Notes: a model not told the origin generated them from the letters alone. 10,599 nucleotides of DNA from Bdellovibrio sp. (GCA_017745015.1 JAGIAF010000026.1:7584-18182), one strand, 5' to 3'; positions 1 to 7,186 are shown, counted from the first letter of the stretch. Made by a program: numbers and translations.

Positions 1-120
1 GCCTAACTCTGTGGACCATTTAGCGATGGAGTAACTTTGTGTTTGCTCCTTTTTCCAAACTAGGTAATCAGATAAAAACTGTGCAGCATCGAGATAATCA
101 AAGATGTGGGGCTTCTTCAT
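1..120 (-). CDS. TIGR02147 / DUF4423-type protein, N-terminal fragment (runs off the window)
   Basis: The minus strand encodes 40 residues from an ATG at 120 to the window edge, with no stop. The start reads MKKPHIFDYLDAAQFLSDYL, then a Trp-Lys-Lys-rich helix and SYSIAKWSTELG. The pattern 'P-x-I-F-x-Y-L-D-x-x-x-F-L-x-D-Y', followed by what looks like the start of a helix-turn-helix, is the usual opening of TIGR02147 / DUF4423 proteins, which I know as expanded in Bdellovibrio and Fibrobacter and of unproven function. I chose ATG 120 because family members normally begin a few residues before this motif. An in-frame ATG at 141 has GAGG only 2 nt upstream, which is too close, and a GTG lies at 189. 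The gene is divergent from two secreted-protein genes. A regulatory role is inference from the HTH-like segment. The rest of the protein lies outside the window. Confidence 0.72.
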   Translation of the reverse strand, partial: MKKPHIFDYLDAAQFLSDYLVWKKEQTQSYSIAKWSTELG

Positions 121-250
121 AAGGCAATCGTTCCAGTTCATTTCCTCGATGGCAAGAGTACATATTTGTACGCCCGCTCTTTCTTCCACTGCAAAATGTA
201 CCGCAGTGTTGAAATCTTGAACATATTTATCAAGGTATTCTCCATCTTAA

Positions 251-290
251 GTCGCTCTTAGCTTGGAACGCTTATTGAAATAGGAGCGAC
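251..290. repeat. 10-bp inverted repeat in the divergent intergenic region
   Basis: GTCGCTCTTA at 251-260 is matched by TAGGAGCGAC at 281-290, the reverse complement with one mismatch and a 20-nt spacer. Neither side is followed by a T-tract, so it is not an intrinsic terminator. The right arm falls in the spacer of a possible promoter for the rightward genes. It could be an operator or a 5' UTR hairpin; I cannot tell which. Confidence 0.55.
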
Positions 291-303
291 CATCGGGTAT
301 TGG
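275..303 (+). promoter_or_regulatory. Possible sigma70-type promoter for the two secreted-protein genes
   Basis: TTGAAA at 275-280 (5 of 6 to TTGACA) is followed 17 nt later by TATTGG at 298-303, a poor -10 with 3 of 6 matches. It lies about 60 bp before the ATG at 362. The weak -10 makes this a candidate only. Its spacer contains the right arm of the 251-290 inverted repeat. Confidence 0.25.
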
Positions 304-361
304 CGTCGCCTCTAAAAAGCGTTTCCCGCACCTCAAAAACAATGAAAATAGGAGTATTTTT

Positions 362-799
362 ATGAACGCTTACAAAAGCCTTCTTGTAGCGATGACGTTA
401 GTTTTTTCTGGTGCGGCCTTCGCTGGCAATGGCGATGTTGACTCCGCCGGCAACATTCAATCCGGTGGTTTTTTATGTGTTACGGATGCTGGTAAACGGT
501 TACACGACGGCGCCTTCATCACCGGGGACATTGACGGCGAAGCCCGGGTCACGAATCTTCGTTCCTCAGGTCTGACCCAACAGAGAGATGCAAAATTGGA
601 AATTGAAGGACTCTCTATTGGCGGTAACTACGGGTTTAATTTTAACGCCGTTGAACCCCTGGAAGATGACTCCACCATTATCACAATTAAGGCATCAAAT
701 AGCAGTGGAAAATCCCGCGCCACGTTTACAATTCGCAATGGCGATTTCGTTACTCACCGCGAAGGCATTTGTTTTGTACTTTTTAAAGCTGGAATTTAA
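362..799 (+). CDS. Small secreted protein of unknown function
   Basis: A 145-residue protein with a clear Sec signal peptide: Lys5 near the N-terminus, a hydrophobic core at about residues 6-18, then Ala-Phe-Ala (19-21) with predicted cleavage before Gly22. The mature part is about 124 residues, rich in Gly, Asn, Ser and Thr, with alternating polar and hydrophobic stretches suggesting beta structure. It has just two cysteines (Cys39 and Cys137), near the two ends, which could form one disulfide in the periplasm. The start is supported by AGGAG at 350-354, 7 nt before the ATG. The next gene starts 24 bp after the stop and also encodes a small secreted protein, so the two probably form an operon. 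I do not recognise a family. Periplasmic or extracellular location is inferred from the signal peptide. Confidence 0.8.
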   Translation: MNAYKSLLVAMTLVFSGAAFAGNGDVDSAGNIQSGGFLCVTDAGKRLHDGAFITGDIDGEARVTNLRSSGLTQQRDAKLEIEGLSIGGNYGFNFNAVEPLEDDSTIITIKASNSSGKSRATFTIRNGDFVTHREGICFVLFKAGI

Positions 800-823
800 A
801 AAACCTTTTTCCAAGGAAACTTT

Positions 824-1342
824 ATGAGAAAATTACTTCTAATACTAACTGGAGCAAGCAGTTTAATGCTTGCCTTTCCTCTTGCTGCCAAGGCAGGAAA
901 TCCTTCATATTTTCGCGTATGCTCAGTTGAAGAGGACGGCGTGATGGGAGCCAACTATCAGAATGGCAAGATCACAGAAAAAATTGAAATCTGGGATGAC
1001 CGCTCCAAAGGCGTCAAAAAAAAGATTCTGGCCGCTGCAGAACAAACTGGAATTTGTCCGACTGCAACTAGAAGACCCACGATCAAAACAGAGTTTGACC
1101 TTTGTCTTCCTGATAAGACCTGGGCCCCTGGTCTTTTTTCGGATAACTACCACTGGGCGGTCAATGGTGTAAAATTCGTGCTTAAAGCGGATCGCACCCT
1201 TAAACGTGAAGTCACCGAACTGTATTCCCATCAATACATGGAGTTTTGGGAAAGCTCGGCGAAAAAGAAATATATTGAGGGCTTAAAACCCCTGATCAAC
1301 GCAGGTGTTTGCCCTGCCGTTTCGTTAGATGTCGTTGACTAA
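824..1342 (+). CDS. Secreted cysteine-containing protein of unknown function
   Basis: A 172-residue protein with a Sec signal peptide: Arg2-Lys3, a hydrophobic core at residues 4-21, Ala-Lys-Ala at 22-24, cleavage expected before Gly25. The mature domain of about 148 residues has four cysteines (Cys33, Cys78, Cys94, Cys163), an even number compatible with two disulfides. The second half is rich in Lys, Trp and Tyr (for example YHWAVNG near 109-115 and HQYMEFWES near 136-144). The ribosome binding site AAGGAA at 813-818 lies 5 nt before the ATG. It follows the preceding secreted-protein gene by 24 bp and is followed by a strong terminator, so it is the last gene of that unit. I recognise no family. 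It does not look like a paralogue of its neighbour, despite similar size and export. Confidence 0.8.
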   Translation: MRKLLLILTGASSLMLAFPLAAKAGNPSYFRVCSVEEDGVMGANYQNGKITEKIEIWDDRSKGVKKKILAAAEQTGICPTATRRPTIKTEFDLCLPDKTWAPGLFSDNYHWAVNGVKFVLKADRTLKREVTELYSHQYMEFWESSAKKKYIEGLKPLINAGVCPAVSLDVVD

Positions 1343-1354
1343 TTTGTCAGTGTG

Positions 1355-1384
1355 AAAAGGGGTCTCGGCCCCTTTTCTTTTTTT
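1355..1384 (+). terminator. Intrinsic terminator after the secreted-protein pair
   Basis: AAAAGGGG (1355-1362), a 6-nt loop TCTCGG, then CCCCTTTT (1369-1376) gives an 8-bp stem, followed by CTTTTTTT. It lies 12 nt after the stop at 1342. The convergent amine oxidase gene ends inside the T-tract (stop 1383-1385). On the minus strand the same stem ends in TTTT, so it may serve weakly in both directions. Confidence 0.9.
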
Positions 1385-2888
1385 ATACGGAGATGCTGTT
1401 CGCAGCGAGAACCCCAGATTCCAAAGCGCCGTTCAATGTTCCTGCGAAACGAATGCTGGTGTGTTCTCCGGCGAAAAGGAAATGGCCGCCATACTCTGGC
1501 TCTGCAGCCACTCCTCTAAAGCGCATGTACTGACCTTTTTTGAAGTACGCCATTGAGCCCATGGACCATTTGCGCTGAGACCAATTGATCATTTGATCGC
1601 TCTCTGGCTTTTCTGGAATCTGACTGTAGAAATTTTCAAGATCCTTCATCGCTTCGGCACCGGCGGTACTGCCCGCTTGCATACCCGACTTGCCGGCGCG
1701 AGAATAAGTCAAAAGACCTTGAGTGCCCAGCTGTGCGCGACCGGAGTCCCAAAATTTTTGGGTCAGAAAATCACCGGTGAAGTTTCCAAGATTTGCTGGT
1801 GTTGTCCCCTGCTTCTTTGTCCAAAACGCAGAATTGAAACTCAAAACACCTTTGCTATGAGTGGCATAGTCTTGAGAACCAATGGCTTCATGCTTAAGAT
1901 CTGAAAATTTCAATGCCCTGATGTTGTGCACTTCCCGCAACTTCGAAAACGGCAACGTACAAATGACATTCTTTGTTTTGAAGACCTCTTTACCCTTGGG
2001 TGTTTGAAACGTGAGCTCGAACACATCTTTTTCTTCTGAAATTTCGACCAAGGCATGATTCATCTTCATGGTATGATCTGGAATTACTCCCGCTACACGA
2101 CTGGCAAGAACTTGCATCATCGTCGTCAAGCCACCGTCCATGCGGTAGGTGTTACGTCCTGAAAGTAAAGAACTGCCCTCGGAATCCAACGTGCTTAAAA
2201 AGTGCAACGACGACTGCTGATCCGCATCCACTCCAAAACGTGACACCGCTTGGGCTTCGATGAGTTTCAAAATAAGAGGATCCACGTCTTTCTGCCAAGT
2301 GTTCAAAAGATCTTTGAGCGACAGAGAATCATAAAAAGTGGAACGCTCATACTGAAGAGCATTTTTATGCGTTAAGATCACATCTTGATCGCGGAAAAGA
2401 TCCGAGCGCACACGACGCAGAACTGGCGCCAATGTCTTCATCCTGGAAGCAATGTCTTTGACGCGATAGACTTTTCCATCAAAAGAAAACATATGGGCTT
2501 CAAGGCCTTTGGTTGTCTTGATCTCGCTTGTTGGGACATTGAGTTCTTTAGCCAAGGTAAAAACAGAGCGATGGCCCTCTTCGAAATACTCGGCACCTAA
2601 CTCCGCAACGGGTGCATTCTCTCCAGAGAACATCGCGACAGTTTGAACCCGACCGCCCACTCGTGAGGAAGCCTCGAAAATACGAAATGGAATTTTATTC
2701 TTTTTCAAAGTGAAAGCCGCAGCGAGTCCCGCAGCTCCAGCGCCCAGAATGATGACTTCTCCCTCGAGATTTCGTTTGTCGCCAGTGAAGAGACGATCCA
2801 AACTTGCACAGCCCCCTAAAGCAATCGCTCCTGAACTCAGTGCAGAAATTTTTAAAAACTCGCGGCGACTCAAGTATCTTTTTGCCAT
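1383..2888 (-). CDS. Tat-exported FAD-dependent amine oxidase, probable lipoprotein
   Basis: A 501-residue flavoprotein of the monoamine/polyamine oxidase superfamily, which oxidises amines to imines with FAD and releases hydrogen peroxide. Visible motifs: the dinucleotide-binding GAGAAG at 49-54, the ribose-binding acid Glu72 (RIFEASSR), the GG doublet VGGR at 77-80, and the C-terminal FAD signature FAGEHTS at 472-478 followed by GTLNGALESG at 483-492. The N-terminus has a twin-arginine motif SRREFLK (7-13), a hydrophobic stretch and LGGC (24-27), a lipobox-like site. Folding in the cytoplasm with FAD, Tat export and lipid anchoring at Cys27 is therefore likely. Residue +2 after Cys is Ala rather than Asp, so outer-membrane sorting is possible. 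I chose ATG 2888 over GTG 2900 because GAGGGG lies just upstream of it. The substrate cannot be read from the sequence. Confidence 0.9.
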   Translation of the reverse strand: MAKRYLSRREFLKISALSSGAIALGGCASLDRLFTGDKRNLEGEVIILGAGAAGLAAAFTLKKNKIPFRIFEASSRVGGRVQTVAMFSGENAPVAELGAEYFEEGHRSVFTLAKELNVPTSEIKTTKGLEAHMFSFDGKVYRVKDIASRMKTLAPVLRRVRSDLFRDQDVILTHKNALQYERSTFYDSLSLKDLLNTWQKDVDPLILKLIEAQAVSRFGVDADQQSSLHFLSTLDSEGSSLLSGRNTYRMDGGLTTMMQVLASRVAGVIPDHTMKMNHALVEISEEKDVFELTFQTPKGKEVFKTKNVICTLPFSKLREVHNIRALKFSDLKHEAIGSQDYATHSKGVLSFNSAFWTKKQGTTPANLGNFTGDFLTQKFWDSGRAQLGTQGLLTYSRAGKSGMQAGSTAGAEAMKDLENFYSQIPEKPESDQMINWSQRKWSMGSMAYFKKGQYMRFRGVAAEPEYGGHFLFAGEHTSIRFAGTLNGALESGVLAANSISV

Positions 2889-2892
2889 CAAT

Positions 2893-2898
2893 CCCCTC
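2893..2898 (-). promoter_or_regulatory. Ribosome binding site that sets the amine oxidase start
   Basis: GAGGGG on the minus strand, with the GAGG core 6 nt before ATG 2888. The alternative GTG start at 2900 would overlap this site and has no good Shine-Dalgarno of its own. Confidence 0.7.
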
Positions 2899-2920
2899 AC
2901 CTGAATAGAATGGCAACACT

Positions 2921-3547
2921 TTGGAACAGAAGCAAATCAATCTCTCTGCATTAGGCCAAACTCTGGAAGCTTTGGCCGAAAAAAACTGGGCTGTCTCTGA
3001 CGAGATCTTCCCTGCTGAATTTTGCCGTGAACTTGCCCAAGAGTGTCAAAAACTTGCCTCGGAAGGAATCCTCAAAAAGGCCTCCATCGGTCACGGTTCC
3101 AGCAAGGCTATTGCGGCTGACATTCGCGGTGACTTTACGTTGTGGCTGGACGAGGCGAACTCTCCTCTGCAGAAAAAATTCTTGGAAGCTCTGAATGAGA
3201 TTCGCCAAGAGATGAACCGCTTCTTTTTCCTGGGCCTGCAACGAGTGGAAAGTCACTTTGCTTTTTATCCACCGGGCACCGGTTATGACAAACACATCGA
3301 TAATCACAAAGGACTGAACCATCGCAAGATCACCTTTGTGCTTTATCTCAATGAGGCTTGGCAAAAAGGACACGGCGGCGAGCTCAGTATATATAATCCT
3401 GAGAATGCCGACGAACTTTTGGCCCAAGTACAACCGGTGTTTGGAAATTTGATTCTTTTTCGAAGCGACCTCTTCCCGCATCAAGTGGAGAAAAGCGTGG
3501 CTCCCCGTCTTAGCGTGACGGGATGGTTTAGGGACGATGCATTATGA
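2921..3547 (+). CDS. Fe(II)/2-oxoglutarate-dependent hydroxylase, SM-20/EGLN-like
   Basis: A protein of about 208 residues in the prolyl-4-hydroxylase / SM-20 (EGLN) branch of the Fe(II)/2-oxoglutarate dioxygenases. The metal triad is visible: His125-x-Asp127 in YDKHID and the distal His187 in FPHQVEKS. Arg196 in RLSVTGWF is the expected 2-oxoglutarate carboxylate ligand. IRGD at 68-71 followed by TLWLDE matches the IRGD-x-x-x-W element seen in human PHD2 and bacterial SM-20-like proteins. Pseudomonas PPHD, of this type, hydroxylates a proline of EF-Tu; the substrate here is unknown. No signal peptide is seen, so it is cytosolic. The start is uncertain: there is no in-frame ATG near the 5' end, the frame is closed by TAG at 2906, and TTG 2921 (weak RBS) is the longest choice, with TTG 2972 also possible. 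Its TGA overlaps the next start as ATGA. Confidence 0.88.
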   Translation: MEQKQINLSALGQTLEALAEKNWAVSDEIFPAEFCRELAQECQKLASEGILKKASIGHGSSKAIAADIRGDFTLWLDEANSPLQKKFLEALNEIRQEMNRFFFLGLQRVESHFAFYPPGTGYDKHIDNHKGLNHRKITFVLYLNEAWQKGHGGELSIYNPENADELLAQVQPVFGNLILFRSDLFPHQVEKSVAPRLSVTGWFRDDAL

Positions 3548-5328
3548 AATCTCTTTTTAAAGAAGTAGTCACCACCCGCCCTTGGGCAAGAATTTTGATT
3601 CTTGCCTGTTCTCTATTGGCGGCGGTGTTTGGAGTTTTAGGACCTTTTTTCCAAAAAGAGTTCATTGATCAACTAACGGGAGTTACTACGAAGCTTCACA
3701 TGTTCGAAGTGAGCTCACCTCTTTGGTATGTCTTGGGTGCTTTTATCTGCGTCTTGTCGGCTCAGGCGTTTTCACAGCTAACGAACTACTTAAGTTCAAA
3801 AGAAGCGCTGATCATGCAAAGAATCTTTGCTGAGCACCTTTACGATAAAACTTTAAACCTGCGCGTGGACACCATGAGTCACCGTCCCGTGGGTGAGATC
3901 GTTTCCTTGTATGCGACGGACGTTCAAGGCGCGACCGTGTTCTTGGATCAAACACTGCCAGCAGGTGCTTCGACGATTTTCCCTCTGTTACTTGCGCCTT
4001 TTGCGATTTCTATTCTGTTTGATACACCACTGTGGCCGACGATCTTGGTGATGATCGGTATCACTTGCTTGAACACCTTTATGGCGTTCCGTCAGTCGCG
4101 CTTCTTCTTCCGCTTTAAGCAATTGGCGGCGGAACGCATTGGCTTAGTGAATGAGTGGATTCAAAATATTCGCACCATCCGCATCTTGGGATGGATTGCG
4201 CACTTTGAAGAAGGCATTTTCGCAAAACGCGAAATTGAAACTCGCAATCGTGTGATGATGGTGACCAACGGTCAGATCATGAATGCCATCTCTTCATCAA
4301 TCACGTTCATCTTGAACGTTGTGACTTTGGGATCTTTGGTTCTTTACTCCAAACACACGTTGACCAGCGGCGAGCTCTTAGCGCTCTTATGGATTGTGGG
4401 TATCTTCTTGACCCGTCCTTTCCGCCAAATGCCGTGGTTCTTCACTTTTGCTTTTGACTCCTGGACTTCTTTGAAACGTCTTGAGGATTTCTTTGCGACA
4501 AAAAACAATCAGACGGATTTAAATGGCCAACAAAGTGCTCTAGAGCGTGAACGCGCTCAAAAATTTGCTCTGCAAGTTCGCAATCTCAATCTTCGCATCG
4601 GCAAAAGACATATCTTGAAAGATATCAATCTTGACGTGCGCGATGGTGAATTTGTCGCCGTGGTGGGTGAAGTGGGCGCTGGTAAATCCATGTTGCTGCT
4701 TTCCTTGTTGCGCGAAACCGGCGCAAGTTTTGATCAATACCGTATTGGCGCCGAGAACGCTTTAGAAGAAACCTTAGACGCGGTTCGCGCCAACTTCTCT
4801 TACGTTCCGCAAGAAGGCTTTATCATGAGCGCCACTTTGCGCGAGAACGTGGCCTTCCTTTACGATATCGAGCTTGAGCGCGATCCAATGGTGGAAGAGT
4901 CCTTGCGTTTAGCACAATTTGATTTGGGCACAGAGCGCGTTGAAAAAGGTCTGAGCACGGAAATTGGCGAACGCGGCGTGAATCTTTCTGGAGGTCAACG
5001 TCAACGCGTCAGCTTAGCACGCGTGCATTTCCATGATGCGCCGATCTTGCTTTTAGATGACTGCCTCAGTGCCGTTGACGTCGATACCGAACACAAGTTG
5101 TTTGAAACATTGCTCGTGGGCGCGTGGGAAAACCGCACACGCCTTTTGGTCACTCACCGTTTGAGTGCTCTCAATCGCGTGGATCGCATTTTATTTATGG
5201 AAGAAGGTCGTATTATTGACCAAGGAACTTTCGAAGAGCTTTTAGCTCGCAATAGCAAGTTCCGTGAATACACCACAACGGTGGCCAAAGAAGCTGCGGC
5301 TGCAAAGAGCGAGGCCGCGCGTGTCTAA
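3544..5328 (+). CDS. ABC exporter half-transporter, ABCC-like first half with degenerate Walker B acid
   Basis: 594 residues with a six-helix exporter membrane domain (helices near 16-36, 59-80, 139-158, 164-182, 247-268, 277-297) fused to an ATPase domain (about 343-575). Motifs: Walker A GEVGAGKS at 375-382, Q-loop Gln423, signature LSGGQ at 481-485, Walker B ILLLDD at 501-506, D-loop SAVD, H-loop His538. The catalytic Glu after Walker B is Asp506, as in the first nucleotide-binding domain of MRP/ABCC proteins (DDxLSAVD). The membrane part also carries ABCC-like elements: PVGEIVSLYATDVQ, and NEWIQNIRTIRILGW before the last helices. It probably pairs with the next gene product, which begins 8 bp before this stop. 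The start ATG overlaps the oxygenase TGA by 4 bp. The C-terminal tail is Ala/Lys-rich. Substrate unknown; inner-membrane location expected. Confidence 0.93.
   Translation: MKSLFKEVVTTRPWARILILACSLLAAVFGVLGPFFQKEFIDQLTGVTTKLHMFEVSSPLWYVLGAFICVLSAQAFSQLTNYLSSKEALIMQRIFAEHLYDKTLNLRVDTMSHRPVGEIVSLYATDVQGATVFLDQTLPAGASTIFPLLLAPFAISILFDTPLWPTILVMIGITCLNTFMAFRQSRFFFRFKQLAAERIGLVNEWIQNIRTIRILGWIAHFEEGIFAKREIETRNRVMMVTNGQIMNAISSSITFILNVVTLGSLVLYSKHTLTSGELLALLWIVGIFLTRPFRQMPWFFTFAFDSWTSLKRLEDFFATKNNQTDLNGQQSALERERAQKFALQVRNLNLRIGKRHILKDINLDVRDGEFVAVVGEVGAGKSMLLLSLLRETGASFDQYRIGAENALEETLDAVRANFSYVPQEGFIMSATLRENVAFLYDIELERDPMVEESLRLAQFDLGTERVEKGLSTEIGERGVNLSGGQRQRVSLARVHFHDAPILLLDDCLSAVDVDTEHKLFETLLVGAWENRTRLLVTHRLSALNRVDRILFMEEGRIIDQGTFEELLARNSKFREYTTTVAKEAAAAKSEAARV
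5311..5314 (+). promoter_or_regulatory. Ribosome binding site inside the preceding ABC gene that sets the next start
   Basis: GAGG lies 6 nt before GTG 5321. This favours 5321 over the longer in-frame GTG at 5264, whose extra 19 residues (Pro/Lys/Arg-rich) overlap the end of the upstream gene and do not look like native N-terminal sequence. Confidence 0.7.
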
Positions 5329-7186
5329 AAATCAAACTGTAAAACCAAAGTATCTTTCTGATGGTGAAGTTCGCAAAGAAGGTGGTTACGCCAAAACCAT
5401 TTATCAAACTTTGCATTACGCCTATAAGCCGTTCCTCGCTCGCATCGTATTTGTGCTGATTTTGGGATTCTTGGGCCGTGGCCTGTTGCTCGCAAACACC
5501 AACGTGATCGGATATTGGGTCGACAGCCTGATTGGCAAACACTCCCCGGTCTCGGATTTGAGTTCTCTGCAAATCATTGGACTCTTGTTGGGCATGGCGT
5601 TGACAGGTTTTGTGTCGACGATGATTTTCCGCGTGAGTTTTTCTCGTCTGTCAGCGAAAGCCATTTCAAGTTTCTATGACGAAGTGACTTTGCGCACATC
5701 TCGCCTGCCGATGAGCTTCTTTGATAAAACTCCGGCCGGTCGTATTATCACGCGTTTTTCGAGTGACTATGGAAACGTCTTCCGTCTTTTCGGGGGACCT
5801 CTGGCCGAGTTCCTTTCGATCATCTTTGATTTGATCATGATGACGATCCTGATCACCATCGCAAATCCGATTTATCTTTTGTTGGTGGTGTTCATTGGTG
5901 TGTTGAACTTCGGCGTATATAAATTAAATCAAGATCGCCTGCGTAAAGCGCGCCGCGAACTTTCAGCGAGCCGTTCGCCAAGTATCGCGCACTTTGCAGA
6001 GACCACTCAAGGCGCCAGCACGATTCGCTCGTTCCGTCGTCAGGAGTCTTTCAAAGAGCGCTTTGAAAGCTTGGATCGTTACTTCCTCAGCCAAAAACTT
6101 TTTACGACCAAACAACTGATCAGCTTCTCTTTCCAAATGAACAGCATGACTGCGTTTTTGTTATTGATTACAGGTGTCGCGTCTTACTTCATGGTGGAAA
6201 AAGGCTGGGCTAGCGTTGGGTCCGTGGGCGTCGCCTTCACGTTCATCTCCCTTTCCGGTAACACTGTGCAAATGTTCTTTGAGTGGTTGACGCAATTTGA
6301 AGAGGCCATGATCGGTGTTGAACGTTTAGATCAGTACATGCGCATGGACATCGAAGAAGGAAATTACCTTCCGTCCACGGCTCACTTTGCGACGGGTCAC
6401 CCGACTTACGATCCCACGGCTGAAAAATACCTCGCACACCGTCGCCTGACGGAAGATCGCAGTGCTTCGGTTGAAATCAACAACCTTTGGTTCCGCTATC
6501 GCGACGACCTCCCATGGGTTTTGAAAAACCTCAACTTTGAGGTCAAAGCGGGCGAGCGCTTAGGCATTGTGGGTCGCACTGGGTCGGGAAAGTCTAGCTT
6601 GATCCAAGCTCTCTTCCACTTGTATCCCATCTCCAAAGGTTTGATCAGCATCAACAACCATCCGCCTAAAATTAAGGCAGAAGATAAGGGCGTCGATCTG
6701 AACCTTTATCGCCAATCCATGGCCTTTATCTCTCAGGAGCCGATTTTATTCCAAGGCACTCTGCGCTTTAACTTGGATATCGAAGGCCATCACAAGGATG
6801 AAAGCCTGCATGAGGTCCTGCAAAAGGTGGGGCTCTTGGAATGGGTTCAAGCTCATCCCGACAGTCTCAATATGAAAATCGAAGAGCGCGGTAAGAATTT
6901 ATCTTTAGGTGAACGCCAGCTGCTCTGTATGGCCCGCTGCCTTCTGCAGCAATCTCCGATTGTGATTATGGATGAGGCCACAAGTTCTGTGGATCCACAG
7001 TCCGAAGAGATCCTCGTCCGCGCCACTGAAGAGTTCTTTGCGGACCGCACTCAGATTATTATCGCCCACCGTCTGTCGACGCTTGCGAAGTGTGACCGAA
7101 TTCTTTGGTTACAGAATGGCGAAGTGATCGCCTTGGGACCGACAGCTGAGGTCCTTCCGAAGTTTAAAAAAGCGGAACTGGTCTAA
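5321..7186 (+). CDS. ABC exporter half-transporter, ABCC-like second half with atypical signature motif
   Basis: 621 residues from GTG 5321: a cytosolic N-terminal stretch, six membrane helices (about 41-60, 83-103, 160-180, 184-200, 277-292, 300-320) and an ATPase domain (about 384-610). Motifs: Walker A GRTGSGKS at 418-425, Q-loop Gln472 in SQEPILFQGTLRFNLD, signature LSLGERQ at 527-533 in place of LSGGQRQ, Walker B IVIMDE at 547-552 with the catalytic Glu552 present, His583 in the H-loop. The Walker A, the 'QEPILFQGTLRFNLD' block and 'ERQLLCMARCLL' all resemble the second nucleotide-binding domain of ABCC/MRP proteins, and HFAETTQGASTIRSFRRQ resembles their second membrane domain. Together with the upstream gene it should form a heterodimer with one active and one degenerate ATP site. 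It overlaps the upstream gene by 8 bp, implying coupled translation. The exported substrate is not evident. Confidence 0.93.
   Translation: MSKNQTVKPKYLSDGEVRKEGGYAKTIYQTLHYAYKPFLARIVFVLILGFLGRGLLLANTNVIGYWVDSLIGKHSPVSDLSSLQIIGLLLGMALTGFVSTMIFRVSFSRLSAKAISSFYDEVTLRTSRLPMSFFDKTPAGRIITRFSSDYGNVFRLFGGPLAEFLSIIFDLIMMTILITIANPIYLLLVVFIGVLNFGVYKLNQDRLRKARRELSASRSPSIAHFAETTQGASTIRSFRRQESFKERFESLDRYFLSQKLFTTKQLISFSFQMNSMTAFLLLITGVASYFMVEKGWASVGSVGVAFTFISLSGNTVQMFFEWLTQFEEAMIGVERLDQYMRMDIEEGNYLPSTAHFATGHPTYDPTAEKYLAHRRLTEDRSASVEINNLWFRYRDDLPWVLKNLNFEVKAGERLGIVGRTGSGKSSLIQALFHLYPISKGLISINNHPPKIKAEDKGVDLNLYRQSMAFISQEPILFQGTLRFNLDIEGHHKDESLHEVLQKVGLLEWVQAHPDSLNMKIEERGKNLSLGERQLLCMARCLLQQSPIVIMDEATSSVDPQSEEILVRATEEFFADRTQIIIAHRLSTLAKCDRILWLQNGEVIALGPTAEVLPKFKKAELV

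Noticed and set aside
2951..3484. 177-codon open frame antisense to the hydroxylase
   Set aside because: The plus-strand frame has a full dioxygenase motif set, so the antisense frame is a shadow.
5264..5320. Longer N-terminus of the second ABC gene from GTG 5264
   Set aside because: It would overlap the first ABC gene by 65 nt. The RBS GAGG at 5311-5314 fits GTG 5321 instead.
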